Notes: a model not told the origin generated them from the sequence alone. Positions 1 to 8,231 are shown, counted from the first letter of the stretch. The stretch: 36,322 nucleotides of DNA from Ruminococcus sp. UBA4350 (GCA_002394125.1 DGSY01000116.1:1-36322); one strand, 5' to 3'. Numbers and translations are program-made.

Positions 1-224
1 GCGGCGGTCAGCCGATCCAGCCGGCATCTGTCCGCAACTTTACGGATCTGCGTGCTGAGCGTGCAAAGGCACTTTACAGCGTCGATGCAAAGATGGATCT
101 CCGCAAGTCGCAGGATAACCCCGCGATCCAGACACTCTACAAAGAGTATCTCGGCGAGCCGGGCGGCCACAAGGCACATGAGCTCCTGCACACAAGCTAT
201 GTCGCAAGAAAGGTCAATTTCTGA
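1..224 (+). CDS. [FeFe]-hydrogenase, C-terminal end (5' partial)
   Basis: This is the last 73 codons of a gene entering from the left; the reading frame begins at base 3 and stops at 222-224. The peptide opens with GGQPIQPASV and continues with ALYSVDAKMDLRKSQDNPA, LYKEYLGEPGG and KAHELLHTSY. This is the typical tail of [FeFe]-hydrogenase catalytic subunits (HydA/HndD type): the GGGQP stretch follows the last H-cluster cysteine, and the small-subunit-like segment ends in KAHELLHT. Such enzymes reoxidise ferredoxin and/or NADH by producing H2 in fermentative anaerobes. The H-cluster cysteines themselves lie outside the window, so a monomeric and an electron-bifurcating enzyme cannot be told apart. 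Confidence 0.88.
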   Translation, partial: GGQPIQPASVRNFTDLRAERAKALYSVDAKMDLRKSQDNPAIQTLYKEYLGEPGGHKAHELLHTSYVARKVNF

Positions 225-244
225 TCTGACATATAAGCGAAGGA

Positions 245-280
245 TCGCCCCTGACTGTTTCGGTCAGGGGCGACTATTTT
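245..280 (+). terminator. Intrinsic terminator after the hydrogenase gene
   Basis: TCGCCCCTGAC (245-255) pairs perfectly with GTCAGGGGCGA (263-273) across a 7-base loop. The T-rich CTATTTT follows. It lies 20 bases after the hydrogenase stop codon and just before the nadA promoter. Confidence 0.9.
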
Positions 281-283
281 ATA

Positions 284-312
284 TTGACATATCTGTATTT
301 TTGATGTATAAT
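284..312 (+). promoter_or_regulatory. Consensus sigma-A promoter of nadA
   Basis: TTGACA (284-289) and TATAAT (307-312) are both perfect consensus boxes, separated by 17 bases. Transcription should start near 319, leaving a leader of about 30 bases before nadA. I see no riboswitch or operator in that leader. Confidence 0.9.
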
Positions 313-350
313 CTTAATATGTTCCAACGATATCCGAGGGAGGAAGGATC

Positions 351-1268
351 ATGACCACATACGAAATGCAGCAGGAGATCCTGCGCATCAAAAAAGAGCA
401 GAATATCTGCATTCTCGTCCACGCCTATCAGACGCATGACATCTGGGAGGTCGCGGACTATATCGGCGATTCCTTCGGCCTGACGCAGCAGGCGGCAAAG
501 TCCGGTGCGCAGACCGTCATCATGTGCGGCGTGCAGTTCATGGCAGAGACCGTCAAGATGCTCTCGCCGGAGAAGAAGGTCATCCTTTCGCATCCCGATG
601 CCGGATGTCCGATGGCGGAGCAGTATGACCGCGAGATGATCCTGCAAATGCGCGAAAAGCTGCCGGATTATCATGTCGTCGCATATATCAATACGACGGC
701 ATCGCTGAAATCGGTCTGCGATGTCTGCGTGACATCGTCCTCGGCCGTGCAGATCGTCCGTGCGCTGCCCTATGACAAGATTCTCTTTATTCCGGACAGC
801 AGTCTCGGCAGCTGGGTGAAAGCGCAGGTGCCGGAGAAGCAGATCGAGCTGCTGCACGGCGGCTGCCCGACACATCAGCGCATTACCGCGGCGGAGGCGC
901 AGGCGGCAAAGGCAGCGCATCCGGAGGCGCTTCTGCTGGTGCATCCCGAATGCCGGCCGGAGGTTACGGCGCTGTCGGATTACGCCGGCAGCACGACCGG
1001 CATCATGGCTTTTGCGAAAAAGAGCGATGCAAAGGAATTCATCATCGGCACGGAGAACAGCATCGTGCAGCATTTGCAGATGGAATGTCCGGAAAAGCGT
1101 TTCTATCCGCTCTCGAAGGACTGCATCTGCGGCAATATGCGCCTGACGACGCTGGCGGATGTGTATGACTGCGTGCGCGGCGTCGGCGGCAAGGAGATCG
1201 AAATGGATCCGCAGCTGATCGCAGAGGCGCGCCGTCCCATCGACGCAATGCTGCAATACGGCGGATAA
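351..1268 (+). CDS. nadA: Quinolinate synthase NadA
   Basis: This 305-residue protein matches the NadA family, which condenses iminoaspartate with dihydroxyacetone phosphate to quinolinate in de novo NAD synthesis using a [4Fe-4S] cluster. The three likely cluster cysteines are visible: C59 in MCGVQFMAET, C172 in GGCPTH, and C258 or C260 in DCICGNM. Other family marks are SHPDAGCPMA, YINTTASLK and VHPECRPEV followed by GSTTGIM. Length is usual for the single-domain, three-layer form. GAGGGAGGAAGG precedes the ATG. The usual partners nadB and nadC are not next to it, so the aspartate oxidase or dehydrogenase and the phosphoribosyltransferase must be encoded elsewhere or be missing. Confidence 0.95.
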   Translation: MTTYEMQQEILRIKKEQNICILVHAYQTHDIWEVADYIGDSFGLTQQAAKSGAQTVIMCGVQFMAETVKMLSPEKKVILSHPDAGCPMAEQYDREMILQMREKLPDYHVVAYINTTASLKSVCDVCVTSSSAVQIVRALPYDKILFIPDSSLGSWVKAQVPEKQIELLHGGCPTHQRITAAEAQAAKAAHPEALLLVHPECRPEVTALSDYAGSTTGIMAFAKKSDAKEFIIGTENSIVQHLQMECPEKRFYPLSKDCICGNMRLTTLADVYDCVRGVGGKEIEMDPQLIAEARRPIDAMLQYGG

Positions 1269-1309
1269 TAGATTGTCAGATATCTTATAATTTTCAGGAG
1301 ATGATAAAC

Positions 1310-1603
1310 ATGAACGAAGAAAAAATGAATCAGGAAGAACTCGATGACGATATCGTCATTCTGGAGGACGAGGACGGCAACTCCGTGACATTCCAGTTTC
1401 TGGAGCTTGTCACCGTGGACGAGAAGCCCTATGCGATCCTGCTGCCGCTGGAGGATGACGAGGAGGGCGGCGTCGTGATCGTCGAGGTCGTCGATCTCGG
1501 TGAGAATACCGAGCATTACGATGCCGTGACAGACGATGCGCTGAATGACCGCATCTTCGCGCAGTTCCGCAAGGAATTCGGCAGCAAGTACGAATTTGAA
1601 TAA
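1310..1603 (+). CDS. DUF1292 family acidic protein
   Basis: This 97-residue, very acidic protein begins MNEEKMNQEELDDDIVILED and contains DEDGNSVTFQFLELVTVDEK and YAILLPLEDDEEGG. That is the layout of the DUF1292 (YrzB-like) family of Firmicutes, whose role is unknown. An ATG at 1301 touches the AGGAG at 1296-1300 and cannot be served by it; the ATG at 1310 is nine bases away and is the better start. It lies 41 bases after nadA with no terminator between, so it is probably transcribed with nadA. DUF1292 genes are often near mutS2, ruvX or Holliday-junction genes in Firmicutes, which is not the case here. Confidence 0.85.
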   Translation: MNEEKMNQEELDDDIVILEDEDGNSVTFQFLELVTVDEKPYAILLPLEDDEEGGVVIVEVVDLGENTEHYDAVTDDALNDRIFAQFRKEFGSKYEFE

Positions 1604-1637
1604 ACCGCACTCCGCAGCATAAGAGAGGAGGTGCGGC

Positions 1638-2597
1638 GTGAACCGCAAACGCATTCTGCGCAGCTGCTGGGATTTTCTGACGCGTATGGGAAAGAAATTC
1701 GCCGCAGATCATCTCTCCGCCTATGCTGCGCAGGCAACCTTTTATCTGATGCTCGCCGTGTTTCCGTTTACGATGCTGGTCTGCATGGCAACGCGCCTGC
1801 TGCCGTTTCTGAATGAAGAAACACTGGTGCATCTGGTGGATCTGGTCGTGCCGGAAAGCTATCAGTCGTTCTTTCTCGAAGCGATCAGCGGCTATTTCAA
1901 CAAGAATATCGGCTCGGCAAAGATCATCCTGCTGATCTTCCTGATATGGACGGCATCCCGCCTGATTCAGGCGCTGATGAACGGCTTCAATACGGCATAC
2001 GGCATCAACGAAGGCCGCAGTCAGACCACGCTGCGGCTGATCGGCTGTGTTTATACCGTCGCGCTCTGCCTGCTGTTCGTGGTCATGATCGTGATGTATG
2101 TACTGGGGTCGCGGATCGTTTCACTGATCTTCGAGCGTAACCCGAATCTGACGCTGCTGGAGCTGATCCTGAAGCTCGTGCGCAATCTGGCAACGCCGCT
2201 GCTTTTGTTCCTGATCTTCTGGCTCTCGTATGTCATCCTGCCAAGCAGAAAATCGGGATTCCGTGAGGAGCTGCCCGGAGCGCTGCTCACGGCGGCCGTA
2301 TGGCGCGGCGCGGCATCGCTCTATGATTTGTTTCTGGCGCATTCGCTGAAGCAGTATTCCTATGTCTACGGCTCGCTCGCGGGCGTTGTGATGATCCTGA
2401 TCTGGCTCTATGCCTGCGTGTATGTGTGGTTCGCCGGCGCAGAGCTGAATCAGTTCCTGCGGATTAAGCGGGAGGCCGGTGCATTTGACAAGTATCTCAT
2501 CCGGCTGCCGAAAATCTTCCGCCGTAAGAAGCAGGCCGCTGCGCCGGCCGGCACCGAAGCGTGCAATGCCTGCATCCGGAACGAGAATGTCACTTGA
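1638..2597 (+). CDS. YihY/virulence factor BrkB family membrane protein
   Basis: This 319-residue integral membrane protein is typical of the YihY/BrkB family, once misnamed ribonuclease BN. Family marks are an N-terminal LSAYAAQATFYLMLAVFPF segment, the central TASRLIQALMNGFNTAYGIN, and LAGVVMILIWLYACVYVWFA followed by GAELNQ. About six membrane segments can be read. The start is GTG at 1638, six bases after AGGAGG (1626-1631). The C-terminal 50 residues are basic (RRKKQ) and probably cytoplasmic. Function is not established for the family; export or permease roles have been proposed. It appears to continue the nadA-DUF1292 transcript. Confidence 0.88.
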   Translation: MNRKRILRSCWDFLTRMGKKFAADHLSAYAAQATFYLMLAVFPFTMLVCMATRLLPFLNEETLVHLVDLVVPESYQSFFLEAISGYFNKNIGSAKIILLIFLIWTASRLIQALMNGFNTAYGINEGRSQTTLRLIGCVYTVALCLLFVVMIVMYVLGSRIVSLIFERNPNLTLLELILKLVRNLATPLLLFLIFWLSYVILPSRKSGFREELPGALLTAAVWRGAASLYDLFLAHSLKQYSYVYGSLAGVVMILIWLYACVYVWFAGAELNQFLRIKREAGAFDKYLIRLPKIFRRKKQAAAPAGTEACNACIRNENVT

Positions 2598-2622
2598 CGG
2601 AGCTGATCCCGGAGGTGTGATT

Positions 2623-2826
2623 ATGGCACAGAAAAGATGTATCCATTGTGACATGATGATGGATGAGGGCGATCTGGTTTGTCCGCACTGCAAAAAGAGC
2701 CAGTTTGCGAATTCTTATGTTCCGGAAAAAGAGGAGCTGATCATCCGGCTGATGAAAAGCAGGTTGTTCAGATTGCTGATGATTATTGTGATTCTTGTGC
2801 TGCTTGCGATCTATGTAAATGCGTAA
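2623..2826 (+). CDS. Small zinc-ribbon membrane protein
   Basis: This 67-residue protein has an N-terminal zinc ribbon, CIHC (C6, C9) and CPHC (C20, C23). A short charged linker and one C-terminal membrane helix, LFRLLMIIVILVLLAIYV, follow. The ATG at 2623 is seven bases after GGAGG (2611-2615). The frame is open further upstream, but that part overlaps the BrkB gene out of frame and has no ribosome binding site. It is the last gene before a strong terminator. Tail-anchored zinc-ribbon proteins of this size are common and mostly uncharacterised in Firmicutes, so I assign no function. Confidence 0.75.
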   Translation: MAQKRCIHCDMMMDEGDLVCPHCKKSQFANSYVPEKEELIIRLMKSRLFRLLMIIVILVLLAIYVNA

Positions 2827-2870
2827 GCCGGAACGACCGCCGCGATGATACGTTTATTTCATGATACAGA

Positions 2871-2910
2871 AACTTCCCGACCGCAAAAGTAAACGGTCGG
2901 GAAGTTTTTT
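2871..2910 (+). terminator. Intrinsic terminator of the nadA-BrkB transcript
   Basis: AACTTCCCGACCG (2871-2883) pairs perfectly with CGGTCGGGAAGTT (2894-2906), and TTTTTT overlaps its end. This 13-bp stem closes the rightward transcript that begins at the nadA promoter. Confidence 0.92.
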
Positions 2911-3046
2911 GTGAAAAGATCATATTTGCATCATTTTTCTAAGCGGGCTTCTTTCCGAACAGCTCTCGTGTCATGAGAACATCACGGGCGAAATGGTCAC
3001 GGCTGCAGTTGAGACGTCAGCAGCGGTCGGGGCCGGTTTGGAATAC

Positions 3047-3086
3047 AAAAAAAGCGTATGCCTCAGAATCAAACCGAAGCATACGC
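3047..3086 (-). terminator. Intrinsic terminator of the sigma/anti-sigma operon
   Basis: Read on the minus strand, GCGTATGC (3086-3079) pairs with GCATACGC (3061-3054), and seven T follow (3053-3047). It lies 70 bases after the stop of the anti-sigma gene. Bases 2911-3046, between this and the previous terminator, hold no gene I can support. Confidence 0.85.
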
Positions 3087-3155
3087 AGGATAATTCCCAT
3101 AAGAAAGCTGTAAAAAGGCTTTTCCTCTTTATCAATCATTTTGAAATGTGCATGG

Positions 3156-4172
3156 TCAGTATTCCAGTTCGGAATGCTCTGCTGCAAAATCCAGCAGTTC
3201 TTTTTCCTGCTGACGCGGCATCAGAAGCATCTTTTCATTCATCGCAAAATATTTGGTATATGCAGGCTCACTGCCGTTTCCGTACAGCTCCAGTGCAAGA
3301 CGGTCACGCATGATATCGGTATCCGCCGGAATATGCAGCGTCAGCTCTGCCGCACTGTGCGCCGGTATCGTGATGCAGTAACCGGTTTTATCGGGGAGTT
3401 TACGCAGCGGGTCTTGACAGAGATACCCTGTCAGAAATCCGCGCTGCCAGAGCGGGAGCGATACCGTATCATGCACAAGCTCTCTGTTTTTGTCATAATC
3501 GCGGAGTGTGACATCCGTGCGGAATACGGCATCCTCATCGGCAAGGTTTATCAGCGTGAAATAGAAAAGCTCCTCCTCCTCACAGTAGCCGATGCCGGCG
3601 GTGCGGAGCGGTGCGTTTTCCGGCTCACACTGCCGCAGCCAGAGCAGCGTCCGGTGCATCGTGTTCGCGGGCTGAAGATAATACCACGGATTCAGCAGGC
3701 GGCCGTCATCCGGTTCGGAGCCGAGCCGTTCCTGCTCGCGTTGCAGGCGCTTCAATTCTTTCTGCTGCATGGAAATGCAGGCGTTATAGGCCGTAACTGC
3801 GAGCGAGACGCTTGACTGCGTAAGCGGCCCGGCATTTTCTTCTGCCGCGAAATAATCGGCGAATGCGGTATCGGTCAGCTGCTCCGGCACAGAACAGACC
3901 ACCGGTGAGAGCGTCTCCGGCGGCGCAGATTTGACAGCGGAATGAATCAGCAGTGCTGCGCTGATACCAACAATCAGCATGGCTGCAAGTCCGCTGATGC
4001 GCTCAAAGCGCTGCCATGCAGAGACCGGTGTTGTTTCTCTGACAATTCGGGAGCTCTGCGGCTGTTCGTCGGATTCATCGCAAAGCATCTGCATCATGTG
4101 TCGTCTGGAAGCCGTGCTGATATGCATAGACTGAACAAAGCTGACATATGCATCAAGATTTTTTTTCTTCAT
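3156..4172 (-). CDS. Putative membrane-bound anti-sigma factor
   Basis: This 338-residue single-pass membrane protein has about 60 cytoplasmic residues, one helix at 61-80 (GLAAMLIVGISAALLIHSAV), and about 255 residues outside. It starts one base after the stop of the ECF sigma gene, with GGAGG nine bases upstream, so the two are translationally coupled. That topology and pairing are typical of anti-sigma factors that sense the cell envelope. I do not see the HxxxCxxC zinc motif of the ZAS type, so it belongs to another class. The outer part is beta-rich in appearance and has no recognised catalytic motif. The function is inferred from topology and operon position; the sequence family itself was not recognised. 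Confidence 0.7.
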   Translation of the reverse strand: MKKKNLDAYVSFVQSMHISTASRRHMMQMLCDESDEQPQSSRIVRETTPVSAWQRFERISGLAAMLIVGISAALLIHSAVKSAPPETLSPVVCSVPEQLTDTAFADYFAAEENAGPLTQSSVSLAVTAYNACISMQQKELKRLQREQERLGSEPDDGRLLNPWYYLQPANTMHRTLLWLRQCEPENAPLRTAGIGYCEEEELFYFTLINLADEDAVFRTDVTLRDYDKNRELVHDTVSLPLWQRGFLTGYLCQDPLRKLPDKTGYCITIPAHSAAELTLHIPADTDIMRDRLALELYGNGSEPAYTKYFAMNEKMLLMPRQQEKELLDFAAEHSELEY

Positions 4173-4173
4173 A

Positions 4174-4647
4174 TCATATTGCCTCCTCATCAAATGCTTT
4201 TTGCAGCAGCTTTCTCCCTCTGCGCACTGCTGTTGCGGCGGTTCCGGGCGGAAGATGCAGCATTTTTGCGATTTCCAGAATTGTGTATCCCTCCACAATA
4301 TGCAGATAAACCGGAACACGGTATTTTTCCGGCATTTTTCGGAGTGCCCGCTGTACGGTGCGCTCGACGTTGTTTGACGGCGCGAACAGATCGGCGTGAT
4401 CGTCAAGCGGTTCCGTGCGCGTATATTCAGCGGAGCGCAGATAATCTTTTGCAAGGTTAATCGCAGTGCGCAGCAGCCACGGCAGGATGTGCGCATCGGT
4501 CATGCTGTCCTTTTGCTGCAATAGCCGGAGAAATGCCTCCTGTGTGCAGTCCTCGGCGGACTGCCGGTTTCCGGTCAGATGCCAGACCGCCCGCAGAACA
4601 GTATCTGCATGGGCGGAATAGCTTTCGGCAACGCGGGATCGCTCCAT
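4174..4647 (-). CDS. ECF-type RNA polymerase sigma factor
   Basis: This 157-residue protein has the two sigma-70 regions of ECF factors. Region 2 lies around VWHLTGNRQSAEDCTQEAFL and region 4 around MPEKYRVPVYLHIVEGYTI, then LEIAKMLHLPPGTAATAVRR. The ATG at 4647 is preceded by AAGGAGG at eight bases. It is co-transcribed with the downstream membrane protein and is divergent from an ABC transporter operon. Both directions share matching promoter-like elements (see 4691-4793), so autoregulation and control of the transporter are likely. The exact ECF group cannot be given from reading alone. Confidence 0.9.
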   Translation of the reverse strand: MERSRVAESYSAHADTVLRAVWHLTGNRQSAEDCTQEAFLRLLQQKDSMTDAHILPWLLRTAINLAKDYLRSAEYTRTEPLDDHADLFAPSNNVERTVQRALRKMPEKYRVPVYLHIVEGYTILEIAKMLHLPPGTAATAVRRGRKLLQKAFDEEAI

Positions 4648-4690
4648 TCAGCGCACCTCCTTATGATATATTTGGATACCCCTCTTTGTA

Positions 4691-4793
4691 AATACGAATC
4701 AGAGCTGCATATTTATTCAGTCGGAATGCACAATGTTTCAGACGAAACTTTGTGCATATTTTTTTGAATATCTTTCCGGCGCAGATTCGTATT
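4691..4793. promoter_or_regulatory. Symmetric divergent ECF promoter region
   Basis: Two -35-like elements face away from each other: GAAACTTTGTGCATA from 4744 on the plus strand and GAAACATTGTGCATT from 4739 on the minus strand. Together they form an inverted repeat at 4727-4756 with 12 of 13 matching bases per arm. At 17 bases beyond each GAAAC(T/A) hexamer lies AATATC (plus, 4767-4772) or ATAAAT (minus, 4716-4711). An outer perfect inverted repeat, AATACGAATC (4691-4700) and GATTCGTATT (4784-4793), has the same centre of symmetry near 4742. The element pairs are seen directly; their use by the adjacent sigma factor is inferred. Confidence 0.65.
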
Positions 4794-4815
4794 ACCGGTG
4801 AAAGGGGATGATCCT

Positions 4816-6225
4816 ATGAAACAGATCATACGAAGTCTGCGGGGGCTGTGGCGTACAGAGCGCCTGCTGTTCTGCATCATGACTGTCTGCATCTTTTCCT
4901 CGGCGCTCCTGATGCAGTTTTCCTACGGACTGTATCAGAATTATCATGTGACATTGCTGGAGAGCGAGGATGATCTGAAACAGATTTCGGCGTCAGTCGC
5001 AGACGGACAAAAGCTGCGTGTCGGTGATGTGCGGGACTATATTCAGGCATTGCCGCCGGAGCTGACCGGCGATGTCATAAACTTCTTCCTGCCGGTCTAC
5101 TTCGGCTGCGCTGCCGATCACATTGACCGCACCGATGAAGAATGGGAGGCGCTGCGGCGGGAATATGCCGATCTGCTGCACGATGAGATTCCGGAGGAAA
5201 TCATGCAGAAGGAAAGTGCTCTCTACGATCAGATCATGGATGCAGAGCAGGGCAAATCGGATTTATCAGAGGATGAAATTGAACGGCTGCGGCAGGCGCG
5301 GCTCGATCTTCTGGCACCCTACCGCGAAAAGGACATTCAGCACCATATCTACGGCTATTACGAGGAAGAAGACCGTTTTCTCGGTTCAATCGGACTGCGC
5401 TTCACCTACCGCAACGGCGATTTCGCTCCGTCGGACATCTATCAGGACAATATGGAGAAAAATCACTGGATGCAGGACGGCGACCGTTTCTTCACAAAAG
5501 AGGAATACGCAACCGGCGCGCATATTGTTTACAATTCTCACAGCGAGGAGCTGAACGCCTATCTCCGGCTGGATGAGAACCATATTTCGCTCTGGGGCGA
5601 ATCCTATGAGGTCATCGTCAAAAAGGGCGGCGATCCCGCGCCCGATCCTCCGGTCACGGCAGTTCCGGCGGATTGCTATACACCTGCCGGAGATCACTTC
5701 GGATTTGAATTTGACCGGAATATCCAAAAATCGGAATACGACACGATGCGGTCACTGGCGGAGGAAATGATGCCGGGCGTGCTGGTATTTCCGGAGCTGC
5801 CGTTTCCGGATAATGACAGTATGTATCTTTCGCGGAATATCATGCTGATCTCGGCGCTGATCGCGGTGCTTTCCGTGCTGAATTTCGTGATGCTCTACCA
5901 CTTCATTTTGCAGCGACGGAGCCGCAGTCTGGCGATCTTCCGTATGACCGGCTGTACGGCGTTCAAAGCGGTGCGGATGTATCTCGGCGAGTGCTTTCTG
6001 CTCGGTATCCCTGTATATCTGCTCGGGCTTGCAGCATTTCTGCTTTTGCTCAAATATGCATTCGGCAGCATTTTCCCGTATATGGCGGGTGCATTCAGCA
6101 TCAGGGTATATGCTGCGATCTTCGGGCTGTATCTGCTGACGATGCTTGTCATGCTGACCGTTATGGTCACGCATCATGTCCGGCAGAAAATTCTCAGCGA
6201 ATTCTACGGAAGGGAGGATTCCTAA
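4816..6225 (+). CDS. FtsX-family ABC transporter permease (first)
   Basis: This 469-residue permease has the FtsX/MacB layout: one N-terminal helix (LLFCIMTVCIFSSALLMQF), a large external domain of about 300 residues, and three C-terminal helices around IMLISALIAVLSVLNFVMLY, ECFLLGIPVYLLGLAAFLLL and YAAIFGLYLLTMLVMLTVMV. The cytoplasmic loop FILQRRSRSLAIFRMTGCT resembles the coupling loop of such permeases. An upstream GTG at 4798 keeps the frame open, but AAAGGGG at 4801-4807 fits the ATG at 4816. It is the first gene of a three-gene transporter operon reading away from the sigma factor. Such transporters often remove antimicrobial peptides or act on envelope lipids; the substrate here is unknown. 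Confidence 0.85.
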   Translation: MKQIIRSLRGLWRTERLLFCIMTVCIFSSALLMQFSYGLYQNYHVTLLESEDDLKQISASVADGQKLRVGDVRDYIQALPPELTGDVINFFLPVYFGCAADHIDRTDEEWEALRREYADLLHDEIPEEIMQKESALYDQIMDAEQGKSDLSEDEIERLRQARLDLLAPYREKDIQHHIYGYYEEEDRFLGSIGLRFTYRNGDFAPSDIYQDNMEKNHWMQDGDRFFTKEEYATGAHIVYNSHSEELNAYLRLDENHISLWGESYEVIVKKGGDPAPDPPVTAVPADCYTPAGDHFGFEFDRNIQKSEYDTMRSLAEEMMPGVLVFPELPFPDNDSMYLSRNIMLISALIAVLSVLNFVMLYHFILQRRSRSLAIFRMTGCTAFKAVRMYLGECFLLGIPVYLLGLAAFLLLLKYAFGSIFPYMAGAFSIRVYAAIFGLYLLTMLVMLTVMVTHHVRQKILSEFYGREDS

Positions 6226-7500
6226 ATGGCATATCTGAAAATGGCATTGGCAGCGCTCAAACGTTCCAAGCTCGCGAATCTGCTGACGGTTTTGCAGCTC
6301 GCCGCCGCGCTGCTTGTCACGGCTGTTATGGTCAGTGCCGTCTGTCTGCGGTTCCGGAAATATACGCCTTTTGCCGATTATTTCAACGGCGAGGGCTTCC
6401 TCATGAATGCCGGTGTTCTGGCAGAATTCGGAGAACGCATCACAGGCAGCACCAATGAAGTCTTCGGCAGCAATGAACAGTTCAGCGCGTATTTTTCCGC
6501 GCCGGTCGAGGTCATGTGTCCGCGGGTAGTCGGATTCTGGGCGGATGTTCCTGCAAAGAACGATCCGCAGGCAAACCCGCAGCTCATGGCATATACGGAC
6601 GATTTCCTCGCCCGCTGGACGCCGAAGCTCCGGACAGGTCACTGGCTGACCGGCGACTCCGGCGGCAATGTGATCGAAGCGGTCGTAACCTGCAACGATT
6701 CCGAATGGCAGGTCGGTGATACCGGCGAGCTGAACTGGTACGAGGTGAATGCGGAGGGCTCTGTGGAGCAGGTCGGGACATCGCCGCTGAAGATCGTCGG
6801 GATGCTCGAAGACGGCGAGGCGGTCGCCGGAAGAAGCGCCCTCAATACACAGGATTTCCGGCTGTTCTGGATGCCGTTTTCGCAGGACAGAGAGGGCAAT
6901 GCGGTCTATCTGCTCCTGTCAGAATCGCAGCTTGCACGCCTTGCAAAGACGGACAAGTTCGACCCGCTGTTCGGCTACTGTATGCTGATCCGGTACACAG
7001 AGCCTGTCACAGAGGAGCAGATCGAAACCGATTACAAAATGCTTGCACGGCAGGGCAATCCGCTGAATCTGATGAAAATGACAGAGGTGCGCGAAAATTC
7101 AAAGGCTTATCTCTATACCGAGGTCTATAAGCTGCTGCCGGTCGTCATCATGCTGACGCTGCTCGTCGCGGTATCCAGCATCAGCGCGACCGCGATCTCC
7201 ACACGCAAGCGCCTGCACGATTATGCGGTCTTTTCTTTGAGCGGACTGCCGTGGGGGCGATGCATCATCATCAATCTGCTGCAATCGCTTCTCACGGCGA
7301 TTCTGGCTGGCATTCTTGCTGCTGCGGGGGCGATAATCCTGCAATACACACCGCTGAAAGAAACATTTTATGTGACAGTCGGAATATGGCAGATTCTTTG
7401 CTGCGGCGCATTGATTTTGGTCTATCTTCTGATTTCGCTGCTGATGCCGAAAATTATGCTCACCCGGAACAGTGTCCGCGAGATTCTGAAAACAAAGTGA
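6226..7500 (+). CDS. FtsX-family ABC transporter permease (second)
   Basis: This 424-residue permease follows the first with no gap: the TAA at 6223-6225 touches the ATG at 6226, and GGGAGG precedes it. Topology is again one N-terminal helix (LLTVLQLAAALLVTAVMVSA), a large external domain of roughly 270 residues, and three C-terminal helices around LPVVIMLTLLVAVSSISATA, LLQSLLTAILAGILAAAGAI and QILCCGALILVYLLISLLMP. TRKRLHDYAVFSLSGLPWGR is the cytoplasmic coupling-loop region. The two permeases probably form a heterodimer with two copies of the downstream ATPase. Confidence 0.85.
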   Translation: MAYLKMALAALKRSKLANLLTVLQLAAALLVTAVMVSAVCLRFRKYTPFADYFNGEGFLMNAGVLAEFGERITGSTNEVFGSNEQFSAYFSAPVEVMCPRVVGFWADVPAKNDPQANPQLMAYTDDFLARWTPKLRTGHWLTGDSGGNVIEAVVTCNDSEWQVGDTGELNWYEVNAEGSVEQVGTSPLKIVGMLEDGEAVAGRSALNTQDFRLFWMPFSQDREGNAVYLLLSESQLARLAKTDKFDPLFGYCMLIRYTEPVTEEQIETDYKMLARQGNPLNLMKMTEVRENSKAYLYTEVYKLLPVVIMLTLLVAVSSISATAISTRKRLHDYAVFSLSGLPWGRCIIINLLQSLLTAILAGILAAAGAIILQYTPLKETFYVTVGIWQILCCGALILVYLLISLLMPKIMLTRNSVREILKTK

Positions 7501-7519
7501 AACAATGGAGGGAGATACT

Positions 7520-8185
7520 GTGATTATACTCAAAAATATCAAAAAAGTCTATAATCCGAAGAAACCAAATGCATTTGAAGCGCTGCACGATGTCTCACTC
7601 ACCATTGAGGACGGCGAGCTTGCGGCAGTCATCGGGAAATCCGGTGCAGGAAAATCAACGCTGCTGCATATTCTCGCCTGCATTGATTCCTATGAGGAAG
7701 GAGAATACAAGATCGACGGCTTCTCCACGGTAAATCTTTCAGAGCGCAGATCGGCACAGCTCCGCAACGAAAAAATAGGCATGGTCATGCAGGATTTTGC
7801 TCTGGTGGAGGATTTCTCTGCGCTGGAAAATGTGATGCTGCCGCTGGAATTTGCAAAGCGCAGGAAGCATAACCGCAAGGTGCTTGCGATGAATGCACTG
7901 AAATCGGTCGGTATGGAGGAATATGCGAAAAAGCCGGTCAATAAGCTTTCAGGCGGACAAAAGCAGCGTGTTGCCATCGCAAGGGCAATCGTCAATCAAC
8001 CGTCGGTCATTCTCGCAGATGAGCCGACCGGCGCGCTCGATTCCAAAACAGCAGCGGAAATCATGAGCGTATTCCGGGAGCTTCATGCGCAAGGAAAAAC
8101 GGTTATTATCGTCACGCATGATATGAGCATTGCACAGCAATGCGGGCGCATCATTGAAATTTCCGACGGCAGTTTGATTCCATAA
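7520..8185 (+). CDS. ABC transporter ATP-binding protein (MacB/LolD type)
   Basis: This 221-residue ATPase shows every motif of the class: Walker A GKSGAGKST, Q-loop MVMQDFALVEDFSALENV, signature LSGGQKQRVAIARA, Walker B VILADEPTGALD, and the H-loop histidine in VIIVTHD. These are hallmarks of the MacB/LolD/BceA subfamily that pairs with FtsX-type permeases. An ATG at 7505 lies in front of the ribosome binding site. GGAGGGAG (7507-7514) instead serves the GTG at 7520, giving MIILKNIKKVYNP, the usual beginning of this subfamily. It closes the operon and is followed by a strong terminator. Confidence 0.93.
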   Translation: MIILKNIKKVYNPKKPNAFEALHDVSLTIEDGELAAVIGKSGAGKSTLLHILACIDSYEEGEYKIDGFSTVNLSERRSAQLRNEKIGMVMQDFALVEDFSALENVMLPLEFAKRRKHNRKVLAMNALKSVGMEEYAKKPVNKLSGGQKQRVAIARAIVNQPSVILADEPTGALDSKTAAEIMSVFRELHAQGKTVIIVTHDMSIAQQCGRIIEISDGSLIP

Positions 8186-8189
8186 AGAA

Positions 8190-8231
8190 AACCTGTGCTG
8201 ACAGCTATGTCTGTCAGCACAGGTTCCTTTT
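8190..8231 (+). terminator. Intrinsic terminator of the ABC transporter operon
   Basis: AACCTGTGCTGACAG (8190-8204) pairs perfectly over 15 bases with CTGTCAGCACAGGTT (8211-8225), and CCTTTT follows. It begins four bases after the ATPase stop codon. Confidence 0.92.

Noticed and set aside
2939..3016. Minus-strand frame of 25 codons ending FARDVLMTRELFGKKPA
   Set aside because: It looks like a plausible protein C-terminus, but there is a stop just upstream, no start codon and no ribosome binding site. It may be a gene remnant, which cannot be shown from so short a piece.
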